Both the position numbers and the translations under genes were made by a program. Below the pieces are notes generated by a model that was not told the origin of the DNA, did not search any database, and saw only the letters and a list, made by a program, of their open reading frames with translations. Below, piece by piece: positions 32,610-43,300 of a stretch of DNA of 64,000 bases. Each line of letters opens with the position of its first letter. Position 1 is the stretch's first letter. The stretch comes from Anaeramoeba ignava (taxonomy: Eukaryota > Metamonada > Anaeramoebidae): the NCBI GenBank assembly GCA_028826165.1, contig JAPDFW010000058.1:372001-436000 (forward strand), written 5' to 3'.

Positions 32610-34805
32610 ATGAATAATAGCAATAATGATGATAATAATAATAATAACAATAATAACCAAATTCAAAATGCAAATCAAAATGAAAATGAAAATGAAATGA
32701 AAAATTTAGAAAAAAAAGTAACAAAAAATTTAATTAAAGATTATTCAAACCTTTTAAAAGGAAATTCATTTAAAGACTTTTCAATTTTTGTTGAGAATAA
32801 ATCAAATCCTTTTGAAATTAAAGTTCATAAATCAATTTTATCTTCAAGATCTCCTTTTTTTAATGAATCATTAAGGCAAGAATCTCTTTTTATTTCTTTA
32901 AATCAATTTAATAAAAAAGAAATGGAATCAATTTTGAGTTATATTTATTATGGAAATATTTCTTTTGAGAATCAAGAAAATCTTATTCAATTATTGGAAA
33001 TTTCAATTTATTTTAAATTAAATTTATTGAAAGAAATTATTCAAAAAAAAATTTTAAATTCAATTAATTATTCAAATTTTTTCCAATTTTTATTCCAAAA
33101 TCGAAATTTAAATTCAAATGAAATTGAAATAAAATGTTTTGAATTAATAAATCAAAAATTTTCCCAAATTCAAAATAATGAAAATTTATTCAATTTAACT
33201 AAAGAAGAAATTATCAAATTTATTCAATTTAAACAAGAAAAAAAAGAAATTTTTCAATTTGATTTTTTTCAATTTTTAAATAATTGGATTAAAAAAAGAG
33301 TTAATTCATTAAAATTAAGGAAATATGAACACAAAATGAATTCAAAGAAAAGATTATTTCATTCTTTTTTTTCATTATTTGATAAAGATTCAATTTCAAA
33401 ACAAGATTTTGATAAATTAAAACAATTTGATTTTTTTCTTCCAAATTCTTTTTTAATTCATTTTGAAAGAACTATTTTTCAAATTCAAGATCAAGAAAAT
33501 CAAACAAAAATCAAAGAAAAAGAAAAGGAGAATCAAGATTTGAAATCTAAAACTGAAAAACAAAAACAATGGAATCAAAAATTGAAATCAGAAAATGACA
33601 AACAAAAAAAGGAAATTGAAGAGAAATGGAAGAAAGAAGTTGAGAAGAAAGATAAAGAGAATCAAAAATTGAAATTGGGATTTGAAAAAGAAAATAAAAA
33701 AAAAGATAAAATTCTCAAACAAAAAGATGAAGAAATCCAAAATCTTAAACTATCATTTGAGAAAGAAAATCAACAAATCAAAATTGAAAAAAAAATGAAA
33801 CACAATCAAAATGAAGAATCAAATCAAAATGAAAATAAATTATTGAAAATTTTTTCAGATTCAGAAATTATTACAGAAGAAGAATATATTATTAAATTAA
33901 AAGAATGGATAAATGATAATAAATTCTTTTACAGAATGAGATTGGGATTTTCAGCAAAAAAAGATGGATTTGATTGTTTCGAATGGCATAAAAAATGTGA
34001 TAAAAAAGGAAAAACATTAATTATTATCAAAACCAAAGATAATTTTATTTTTGGAGGATTTACTTCAGTTGGATGGACAACTGATAAATCAAAATGGAGT
34101 AACGAAATAAAGCTTTTCAAAGGATCTATTGAAGATCCAAATGCATTTCTTTTTTCATTAAGAAATGATAAAAATGATCGAAAACCAGAGAAATTTCCAA
34201 TTAAAAAAGATGAAGAAGATGATGCAATTATGTATAATTTAGAAAATGGTCCAATATTTGGATATTCCACTGGGTTATATAAAGATGATTTATGGATTTC
34301 TACAGAATTAAAAACTGGATGGACAAATTTTGGTAATTGTTATGAACTTCCTTATGGAATTAAATATGGAACAAAAGAAGCTAAAAGTTATTTAGCTGGT
34401 TCTAAGGATAGTTGGATTGTTGATGAACTTGAAACTTTTTTTCATTTAAAAAAATTTTCAAAATCAAATTCAAAATCAAAATCAAAATCAAAATCAAATT
34501 CAAATTCAAAATTAAAATCAAAATCAAAATCCAAATTAAAATCAAATTCAAAAAAAATCAAAATCGAAATCAAATTCAAATTCAAATTCAAATTAAAACC
34601 AAATTCAAAATTAAAATTAAAATTCAAATTCAAAATTAAAATCAAATTCAAAATTAAAATCAAAATCAAAATTAAAATTAAAATCAAATTCAAAATCAAA
34701 TTCAAATTCAAAATCAAAATTAAAATCAAAATCAAAATCAAAATCGAAAATCAAAAATCAAAATCAAAAAAAATCAAAATCAAAAAATTCAAAATCAAAA
34801 ATTAA
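32610..34805 (+). CDS. BTB-coiled coil-TLDc protein with frameshifted tail
   Basis: It has an N-rich leader (residues 1-30), a BTB domain (about 45-140), a helical region, a coiled coil (about 290-400, KEIEEKWKKEVEKKDK repeats) and a TLDc domain (about 415-610: EWHKKCDKKGKTLIIIKTKDN, FGGFTSVGWTTDKSKW, DPNAFLFSLRND). All paralogues stop at ELETFFI. Here a T run of seven (34436-34442) instead of six shifts the frame at the last codons, so the frame runs on into the downstream AAAATC repeat and adds about 120 Lys/Ser/Ile/Phe residues. Either one T is an assembly error, giving a normal stop near 34447, or the tail is real. It is the closest relative of the minus-strand copy at 21620-25838. Confidence 0.8.
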   Translation: MNNSNNDDNNNNNNNNQIQNANQNENENEMKNLEKKVTKNLIKDYSNLLKGNSFKDFSIFVENKSNPFEIKVHKSILSSRSPFFNESLRQESLFISLNQFNKKEMESILSYIYYGNISFENQENLIQLLEISIYFKLNLLKEIIQKKILNSINYSNFFQFLFQNRNLNSNEIEIKCFELINQKFSQIQNNENLFNLTKEEIIKFIQFKQEKKEIFQFDFFQFLNNWIKKRVNSLKLRKYEHKMNSKKRLFHSFFSLFDKDSISKQDFDKLKQFDFFLPNSFLIHFERTIFQIQDQENQTKIKEKEKENQDLKSKTEKQKQWNQKLKSENDKQKKEIEEKWKKEVEKKDKENQKLKLGFEKENKKKDKILKQKDEEIQNLKLSFEKENQQIKIEKKMKHNQNEESNQNENKLLKIFSDSEIITEEEYIIKLKEWINDNKFFYRMRLGFSAKKDGFDCFEWHKKCDKKGKTLIIIKTKDNFIFGGFTSVGWTTDKSKWSNEIKLFKGSIEDPNAFLFSLRNDKNDRKPEKFPIKKDEEDDAIMYNLENGPIFGYSTGLYKDDLWISTELKTGWTNFGNCYELPYGIKYGTKEAKSYLAGSKDSWIVDELETFFHLKKFSKSNSKSKSKSKSNSNSKLKSKSKSKLKSNSKKIKIEIKFKFKFKLKPNSKLKLKFKFKIKIKFKIKIKIKIKIKIKFKIKFKFKIKIKIKIKIKIENQKSKSKKIKIKKFKIKN

Positions 34806-35190
34806 AATCAAAATCAAAATCAAAATCAAAAATCAAATTCAAAATCAAAATTAAAATCAAATTCAAAATCAAAATTAAAATCAAAATCAAAATCAAAATC
34901 AAAATCAAATTCAAATTCAAAATCAAAATCAAAATTAAAATCAAAATTAAAATCAAAATCAAAATTAAAATCAAAATCAAAATAAATTAAAATCAAAATC
35001 AAAATCAAAATTAAAATTAAAATCAAAATCAAATTCAAATTCAAATTCAAAATCAAAATTAAAATCAAAATCAAAATCAAATTCAAAATCAAAATCAAAA
35101 TCAAAATCAAAATTAAAATTAAAATTAAAATCAAAATCAAAATGAAAATCAAAATCAAAATCAAAATCAAAATCAAATTCAAAATCAAAA
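34450..35190. repeat. (AAAATC/AAATTC)n microsatellite
   Basis: Hexameric A-rich repeats start about 10 bp after the expected stop of the upstream BTB-TLDc gene and continue nearly to the TTTTTTCATTTTTT motif before the next one. The sense strand of both flanking genes is the A-rich strand. No gene of its own is seen. Confidence 0.9.
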
Positions 35191-35247
35191 TTTTTTTTTT
35201 CATTTTTTTTTTCATTTTTTTCTTTTCAAAAATTTTTTAAATAAAAA

Positions 35248-36744
35248 ATGGAAAAATATTCACATTTAGGAAAACTTTCAAATGATTTAAAAAATTTATT
35301 TCAAAATCAAAAAGAAAAAGAAAATTATTTTGATTTTGAAATAATTTGTGAACAAAATAAAACTTCATTTAAAACTCATAAATCAATTCTTTCTTCAAGA
35401 AGTGATTATTTTAAATCCCTTTTTAAATCCAAAATGAAAGAATATCAAGAAAATAAATTAATTATAAAAGATGTTTCAAGTTCAATTCTATTTCCAATTT
35501 TGAATTATTTTTATTCAGGAAAAATTAAAATTAATTTAGAAAATGCAATTCAAATTTTAATTTTTTCATCAAAATATTTAATTGATGAATTAATTGAAAT
35601 TTGTTTAAATTTTATCAAAAACCATTTACAATTTGAAACTGTTGTTGATATCCTTAAATTATCTGAATCAATGAATTTCAATCAATTATTGGATTCTTCC
35701 TATAAATTTATTTCTAAAAATTTTGAAAAATTTATCAAAACTCCATTTTTTCTTGAACTTGAAGAAAATCATTTAAATTCAATATTATCAAATGATGAAA
35801 TCTTAATAAATGAATTTGAACTCTTTGAATCAATAATAAAATGGGGAAAACATAAATCAAATATTAATCAAGAAAAAGATAATCAAAAACTCAATAAAGA
35901 AGAAAAAGAAAAAATTCAAGATCAAATTTCAAATGTTATTGAAAAAATAAGATTTATTGATTTTACAAAAAAAGAATTTGAAAAAACTTTGAAAGAAGAA
36001 TTAATTCCAAAACAAATTTCAGAAAAATTAATTCAATTCCAAAAACTTCAAAACCAAGAAAATGAAAAAGAATTAAATCAATTTATTGGGAAAGAGTTAA
36101 AAGAATTTATTGAAAAAGAAAATGAAAATGAAAATTCATTCATTTTCAAACCAAAAATTGGTTTAAGTTGTTCAACAATAATACAAGAAAAAGAACATTT
36201 CAACAAATTAAAAGAATGGATAAATGATAATAAATTCTTTTACAGAATGAGATTGGGATTTTCAGCAAAAAAAGATGGATTTAATTGTTTCGAATGGCAT
36301 AAAAAATGTGATGATCAAGAAGAAACATTAATTATTATCAAAACAAAAGATAATTTTATTTTTGGAGGATTTACTTCAGTTGGATTTATAAGCAATTATG
36401 TACATTGGAGTAAAAATCTTGGAGAAGCTGGATATATTTCAGATGAAAATGCATTTCTTTTTTCATTAAGAAATGATAAAAATGATCGAAAACCAGAGAA
36501 ATTTCCTGTTAAATACTTGAAACATAGAACTGCTCTTTCTTATCAATACGATATTGGTCCAACTTTTGGAAAATTTTCTTCTGATCTTTTTTTGGATGAA
36601 AAATTAAAAACTGGATGGACAAATTTTGGTAATTGTTATGAACTTCCTTATGGAATTAAATATGGAACAAAAGAAGCTGAAGATTATTTAGCTGGTTCTT
36701 ATGATCAATGGGAAGTTGAAGAACTTGAAACTTTTTTCATTTAA
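35248..36744 (+). CDS. BTB-BACK-TLDc protein, tandem copy 1
   Basis: The gene is intronless and encodes 498 residues. BTB is at about 25-120 (YFDFEIICEQNKTSFKTHK), BACK to about 250, then a linker ELNQFIGKELKEFIEKENEN, and TLDc from about 310 to 498 (FEWHKKCDDQEETLIIIKTK, DENAFLFSLRND, GPTFGKFSSDLF, closing ELETFFI). It is intact and nearly identical to the next copy at 37742. It shares the BTB half with the gene at 19267. The start is preceded by CATTTTTTTTTTCATTTTTT. As for its relatives, a Cullin-3 adaptor or V-ATPase/stress-linked role is possible from the domains, not shown. Confidence 0.85.
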   Translation: MEKYSHLGKLSNDLKNLFQNQKEKENYFDFEIICEQNKTSFKTHKSILSSRSDYFKSLFKSKMKEYQENKLIIKDVSSSILFPILNYFYSGKIKINLENAIQILIFSSKYLIDELIEICLNFIKNHLQFETVVDILKLSESMNFNQLLDSSYKFISKNFEKFIKTPFFLELEENHLNSILSNDEILINEFELFESIIKWGKHKSNINQEKDNQKLNKEEKEKIQDQISNVIEKIRFIDFTKKEFEKTLKEELIPKQISEKLIQFQKLQNQENEKELNQFIGKELKEFIEKENENENSFIFKPKIGLSCSTIIQEKEHFNKLKEWINDNKFFYRMRLGFSAKKDGFNCFEWHKKCDDQEETLIIIKTKDNFIFGGFTSVGFISNYVHWSKNLGEAGYISDENAFLFSLRNDKNDRKPEKFPVKYLKHRTALSYQYDIGPTFGKFSSDLFLDEKLKTGWTNFGNCYELPYGIKYGTKEAEDYLAGSYDQWEVEELETFFI

Positions 36745-36749
36745 AAAAA

Positions 36750-37690
36750 TTTTCAAAATCAAATTCAAATCAAAATTCAAAATTAAAACCAAATTCAAAA
36801 TTAAAATTCAAAATCAAATTCAAATCAAATTCAAATCAAAATCAAAATAAAATTCAAATTCAAAATTAAATTCAAAATTTAAATTCAAAATTAAATTCAA
36901 AATTTAAATTCAAAATTAAATTCAAATTAAAATTAAATTTAAATTCAAAAATCAAATCAAAATTAAAATCAAAATCAAAATTCAAATTCAAATTCAAAAT
37001 TAAAATCAAAATTAAAATCAAAATTAAAATTAAAATTAAAATCAAAAAAATCAAAATTCAAAGTCCAAAATTCAAATTCAAATCTAAAATCAAAATCAAA
37101 ATCAAAATTCAAAAATCAAAATCAAATTCAAATCAAATTCAAAATTCAAATTCAAAAAATCAAAAAAATCAAAATCAAAATCAAAAAATTAAAATTAAAA
37201 TCAAAAATTAAAACCAAATTCAAATTCAAAAATTCAAAATTCAAAATTAAAAATTCAAAAATTAAAATTAAAAATCAAAAAAAAAAAAAAAATCAAAATC
37301 AAAATCAAAATCAAAATTAAAAATCAAATTAAAAAAATCAAATTCAAAATCAAATTCAAAATCAAAAAACTAAAAAAATCAAAAATTCAAAATCAAAAAT
37401 TCAAATTCAAATTAAAATTCAAAATAAAAATTAAAATTCAAAAAATCAAATTAAAATCAAAATTAAAATCAAAATCAAATCAAAAAAATTAAAATTCAAA
37501 ATTTCAAAATTAAAAATCAAAATCAAATTCAAAAAAAATCAAAATCAAAAATTAAAATCAAAAATCAAAATTAAAAAATCAAATTCAAAATTAAAAATTA
37601 AAATTAAAATCAAAAAAAAAAAAATCAAAATCAAAAAAATCAAAAAATAAAAATCAAAATTAAAATTCAAAAATCAAAATCAAAATTTTA
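36750..37690. repeat. A-rich AAATTC/AAAATC microsatellite between tandem copies
   Basis: About 0.94 kb of degenerate A-rich 5- to 7-mers (AAAATC, AAATTC, AAAATT and CAAAAA variants) joins two tandem BTB-TLDc genes. It is less regular than the 34450 tract. No exon is seen. Confidence 0.85.
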
Positions 37691-37741
37691 TTTTTCATTT
37701 TTTTTTCATTTTTTTCTTTTCAAAAATTTTTTAAATAAAAA

Positions 37742-39228
37742 ATGACAAATTATTTAAATTTAGAAAAACTTTCAAATGATTTAAAAAATTTATTTCAAAA
37801 TCAAAAAGAAAAAGAAAGTTATTTTGATTTTAAAATAATTTGTGAACAAAATCAAATTTCATTTAAAACTCATAAATCAATTCTTTCTTCAAGAAGTGAT
37901 TATTTTAAATCTCTTTTTAAATCCAAAATGAAAGAATATCAAGAAAATAAATTAATTCTAAAAGATGTTTCAAGTTCAATTCTATCTTCAATTTTGAATT
38001 ATTTTTATTCAGGAAAAATTGAAATTAATTTAGAAAATGCAGTTCAAATTTTAATTTTTTCATCAAAATATTTAATTGATGATTTAATTGGAATTTGTTT
38101 AAATTTTATCAAAAACCATTTACAATTTGAAACTGTTGTTGATATTCTTAAATTATCTGAATCAATGAATTTCAATCAATTATTGGATTCTTCCTATAAA
38201 TTTATTTCTAAAAATTTTGATAAATTTATTGAAACTCCATTTTTTCTTGAACTTGAAGAAAATCATTTAAATTATATTTTATCAAATTATGAAATCTTAA
38301 CAGATGAATTTGAACTCTTTGAATCAATAATAAAATGGGGAAAACATAAATCAAATATTAATCAAGAAAAAGAATTGAATAAAGAAGAAAAAGAAAAAAT
38401 TCAAGATCAAATTTCAAATGTTATTGAAAAAATAAGATTTATTGATTTTACAAAAAAAGAATTTGAAAAAACTTTGAAAGAAGAATTAATTCCAAAACAA
38501 ATTTCAGAAAAATTAATTCAATTCCAAAAACTTCAAAACCAAGAAAATGAAAAAGAATTAAATCAATTTATTGGGAAAGAGTTAAAAGAATTTATTGAAA
38601 AAGAAAATGAAAATGAAAATTCATTCATTTTCAAACCAAAAATTGGTTTAAGTTGTTCAACAATAATACAAGAAAAAGAACATTTCAACAAATTAAAAGA
38701 ATGGATAAATGATAATGAATTCTTTTACAGAATGAGATTGGGATTTTCAGCAAAAAAAGATGGATTTAATTGTTTCAAATGGCATAAAAAATGTGATAAT
38801 CAAGAAGAAACATTAATTATTATCAAAACCAAAGATAATTTTATTTTTGGAGGATTTACTCAGTTGGATTTATAAACAATGAAATTTATTGGAGTAAAAA
38901 TCTTGAAGAAGCTGGATATATTTCAGATGAAAATGCATTTCTTTTTTCATTAAGAAATGATAAAAATGATCGAAAACCAGAGAAATTTCCTGTTAAATAC
39001 ATGAAAAATAGAACTGCTCTTTATTATCAAGACGATATTGGTCCAACTTTTGGAAAATTTTCTTCTGATCTTTTTTTGGATGAAAAATTAAAAACTGGAT
39101 GGACAAGTTTTGGTAGGAGTTATAAACTTCCTTATGGAATTAAATATGGAACAAAAGAAGCTGAAGATTATTTAGCTGGTTCTTATGATCAATGGGAAGT
39201 TGAAGAACTTGAAACTTTTTTCATTTAA
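37742..39228 (+). pseudogene. BTB-BACK-TLDc protein, tandem copy 2, one-base frameshift
   Basis: It is nearly identical to the gene at 35248: BTB, BACK, linker and the start of TLDc. In the codons after IFGGFT one T is missing (ACTCAG against ACTTCAG, at about 38859), so the frame stops at 38875 (QLDL). The remaining TLDc continues intact in the next frame to ELETFFI and a stop at 39228. All other domain signatures are present. It is either a very recent pseudogene or an intact gene with a single-base assembly error. The product as written would lack most of the TLDc domain. Confidence 0.75.
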
Positions 39229-39386
39229 AAAAATTTTCAAAATCAAATTCAAATTCAAAATTTGATTCCATTTTTTTTTGCTTTTTTGAAATTTATAAAA
39301 TAATAATAATATTATTATTAAAAAAAAGAAGATTCAAAAAAAAATTCAATTTTGAAGAAGAAAAAAAAACATTTTTGGATTAAATT

Positions 39387-40239
39387 TTAACAAACAAAAA
39401 TCCATTCATCTTCTCCAATATTAAGAGCATCATTAATAATAGCAACATCAACAAATTGCCTTAAACCACCATGATTAACATTAATATAACACCATTCTTT
39501 TTTGGTAATATTTCCTTTTTTGTTCTCTTTTATTGTATTAAAAACTATAAATTTAAAATATTTATTTTTTTAATTGAAATTTTTTAATTGGAATTTTTTA
39601 AATAGAAATCAAACCAATTTCCGATTCTTCTTTTGATTTAACAAAATCAAGACGTTGTAAAGCAACAAATAATTCTTCTTTTGACATTCCCTTTTAAATT
39701 AAAATTTTTTCAATTAAATTTTAAATAAAAATTTCAATTAGAATTTAAATAAAATTTTAAATAAAATTTTCTTTTTACTTCATCTAAATTTGAACACCAT
39801 GTTTTAAATGTAGTTTCAACTTGATTCGTAATCACTTCAAAATGGCTTTTAAATTTTATAAAATCATGAGATTTAAGATGCTATTAATTTCAAAACAAAT
39901 AAAAAAGAATAAAAAAAAAACAATAAATTTTTTAAAAGAAAAAAACTGTTTTAGAAATTTAAATGAAATTTAATTAATTTAAACTAAATCAACCTCAGAA
40001 GAATTTTCTGAACAAAATCTTTGGAATTGTTTTTCTGCATTTTCATCTGATATTCCTAATTTAGAACAGTATTTAACGAATATATCTTTTGTTAAACCTA
40101 AATATCTTTGTGATTTTTCAATTTCAAGAAGAAGTTGATTATAATCTTGAAGATAATTTGAAATTTGTTCTTCAGATAAATTTGGAAAAAGAGTCTTTAA
40201 TTCTTGATAATTTTGTTTATTTCTTTGACAATTTCCCAT
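39387..40239 (-). CDS. EF-hand-like protein with N-myristoylation start (multi-exon)
   Basis: Four minus-strand exons are proposed: 40239 to 39994 or 39985 (two possible donors), 39880-39779, about 39690-39616, and 39544-39387. Exon 1 begins MGNCQRNKQNY; Gly2 and Cys4 fit N-myristoylation plus palmitoylation. Helical pairs follow (DIFVKYCSKLGISDENAEKQ, DEGMSKEELFVALQRLDF) and a degenerate calcium loop ENKKGNITKKEW. This fits a divergent EF-hand/calcineurin-B-like or membrane-anchored adaptor protein. The conserved helices are joined across short A/T-rich introns. The exon 3 length is uncertain by one base, so the exact model needs transcript support. The gene is divergent from the 11-exon gene, with 84 bp between the starts. 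Confidence 0.55.
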
Positions 40240-40323
40240 TTAAAAAAATAAAAGAAAGAAAGAAAAATGATTTTTTAATTTTTTTTCATTTTTTTAATTT
40301 TTATTTTTTTCATTTTTTTTTTA

Positions 40324-43300
40324 ATGCAAGATTTATTATTTTCTCCTTTTAAAATTCAAATTTCTCCTCAAAATCCTTTTCAATCTCAAATTTCAAAACC
40401 TCCTTTAAATGGTTCTTTTGAAATTATTGGTTTATATCAACCTTTAGCAAATATTTCAAATTTAAACTTTTTAATTTCATATTCAACAGAAAAAAATCAA
40501 AGAAATCAAGTGAATTAAATTAAAAAAATTATTACATTAAAAATTTCTGATTGATTTTTTTTTTTCTTTTTAGAGTTTTATTTTTCTTTATTATTTCTTT
40601 GATTTTAAACAACAACCAAAAGAACTTTTTCGAATTAAAAGAGAAAATCTACAAATTTCAATTATTAACGCAACAATTTCTTCAAGTTTAACTAAAATTA
40701 GTAAAAAAAAAAACATTTTACTTTATTTTCTTTTCTTATGATTTATTTTTAATTTCTTTTTTTATTTAATTTAGTTTATACAATTTATAATCGTAAGTAA
40801 TATTTTTCAATATTTAAAAATAAAAATAAAAATAAAAATAAAAAAAAGTGGAATAATTTTTTTCTTTTAAAAAAGCTGCTTTATCAAAACCTTTTGAAAG
40901 TTTTCTTTCTCTCCAAGATCCTACAACTAATAATTTTACACATCAACCATTTGGAAAACCTTCTGAAAATTTACATAGTTATTTTGTAATTTTTTTTTTC
41001 CAAATTAATTTCATTTTATTTTATTGATTTTTAAAATTAAATTTAGATCCTAAATCAAAACCATTTACTTTTATTTTCAGATCGAGATATTTCTTTAATT
41101 AAAACTCAAAATTATGTAAATTTTCTTGTTTTTTTTTTTTCATTTTTATTCTTTTGACAAAATTCTCATCCAAAAAAAAATTTTTTTTTTCCATTTTAAG
41201 GAAAAACAAAAAATTAAACAAAAAATTGCAAAAAATGTAGATTGGTTTCAATTTGATGTTAGACCTCCACGTTTTTATCTTTATGTTTTCAAAGAAAAGC
41301 AATTTACTGTTTATTCTTATAAAAAAAAAAAATTTAAATCACTTTTTAAACCAATTTACGTAAACAATTTAATTTTTTTATTTAATTTCCAATTTCTAAA
41401 TTAAATCTTCATTTCTTTTTTTAGATTACTACTTATTTATATCCAAATTTTTTTGGAGATCTAAAAAAAAAACCAATTCAAAAAAACAATCAACCTTTTT
41501 TATATTTTCGCAATTCACTTACTGAAAATGAAATTTTTCAATGTTTTGATTTTGTTAATCTTGTAAAATCAAAATCAAAATCAAAATCAAATTCAAAATC
41601 CATTAGAAAATGAAAACCAAATTCAAAATTAAAATCAAAATCAAAATCAAAATCAATATTAAATTCAAATTCAAATTCAAATTCAAATTCAAAATCAAAT
41701 TCAAAATTCAAAATCAAAATCAAATTCAAAATCAAAATCAAAATCAAAATCAATATTAAAATCAAAATTCAAAATCAAAATCAAATTTAAAATTAAAATC
41801 AAAATTAAAATCAAAATTAAATTTAAAATCAAAATAAAAATTAAAATCAAAATTAAAATTAAAATTAAAATTAAAATTAAAATTAAAATCAAAAATCAAA
41901 AATAAAAAATCAAAATCAAAATTCAAAAAATTCAAAATCAAAATCAAATTCAAAAATCAAAATCAAAATCAAAATCAAAATCAAAATCAAAATCAAAATC
42001 AAAATCAAATTCAAATTCAAATTCAAAATCAAAATCAAAATCAAAATCAAAATTAAAATTAAAATCAAAATTAAATTTAAAACCAAAATCAAAATCAATA
42101 TTAAAATCAAAATCAAAATCAAAATTAAAATTAAAATCAAAATCAAAATCAAAATCAAAATCAAAATTAAAATCAAAATTTAAAATCAAAATCAAAATCA
42201 AAATCAAAATCAAAATCAAAATTAAAATTAAAATCAAAATCAAAATCAAAATCAAAATCTAAATCAAAATCAAAATCAAAATCTAAATCAAAATCAAAAT
42301 CAAAATTAAAATTAAAATCAAATTCAAAATTTAAATCAAAATCAAAATCAAAATCAAAATCAAAATCAAAATCTAAATCAAAATTAAAATCAAAATCTAA
42401 ATCAAAATCAAAATCAATATTAAAATCAAATTCAAAATCAAAATTAAAATCAAATTCAAAACTAAAAGGAATCTTGTTATTGTTTATGCTATTCAAAAAT
42501 TTCACTACAAACTCAAACTTTAGTTACTAATGTTCTTATTATTATTGAAGATCAAGAATATTATATGGAGTTACCAAAAATTCAAGCTTCATCTCTTCCA
42601 AATTTTGGAGTAATTTCAGAAACACTTGTAATTGAGTTTCCAAATAAAAAAACATGTCTTATCGATTGCAATGGACATTCACCTACTCCATTATTTTGTG
42701 AAAAGAAATTTTTTGAAGAAATTGAAAATGAAATTGAAATTGAAAATGAAAATGAAAACGAAATTGAAATTGAAAATCAAAATGAAAATGAAAATGAAAA
42801 TGAAAATGAAAATGAAAATGAAAATCAAAATCAAAATCAAAATCAAAATCAAAATCAAAATCAAAATCAAAATCAAAATCAAAATAAAAATGAAAATCAA
42901 AATCAAAATGAAATTGAAAATAAAAATCAAAATCAAATTCAAATTCAAAATGAAAATCAAAATCAAAATCAAATTCAAAATGAAAATCAAAATCAAAATC
43001 AAAATCAAAATCAAAATAAAAATAAAAATCAAAATAAAAATCAAAATAAAAATCAAAATAAAAATCAAAATCAAAATGAAAATAAAAATCAAATTCAAAA
43101 TGAAAATGAAAATGAAAATGAAAATCAAAATCAAAATGAAAATCAAAATGAAAATGAAAATCAAAATCAAAATCAAAATGAAATTGAAAATGAAAATGAA
43201 AATGAAATTAAAAATATATTTATTCCATCAATAAGAAATTTTTTTAAAATAACTCGATTCAATCAAGTTAATAATTCAAAGCATCTTATTCAAAATTTAG

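Noticed and set aside
34442-35215. Long minus-strand frames encoding (Leu-Ile)n or (Asp-Phe)n, here and at 41538-42505, 43619-43837, 44155-44548 and 52911-53525
   Set aside because: They are antisense readings of AAAATC-type repeats, which lack stops in most frames. There is no non-repeat sequence, start context or domain.
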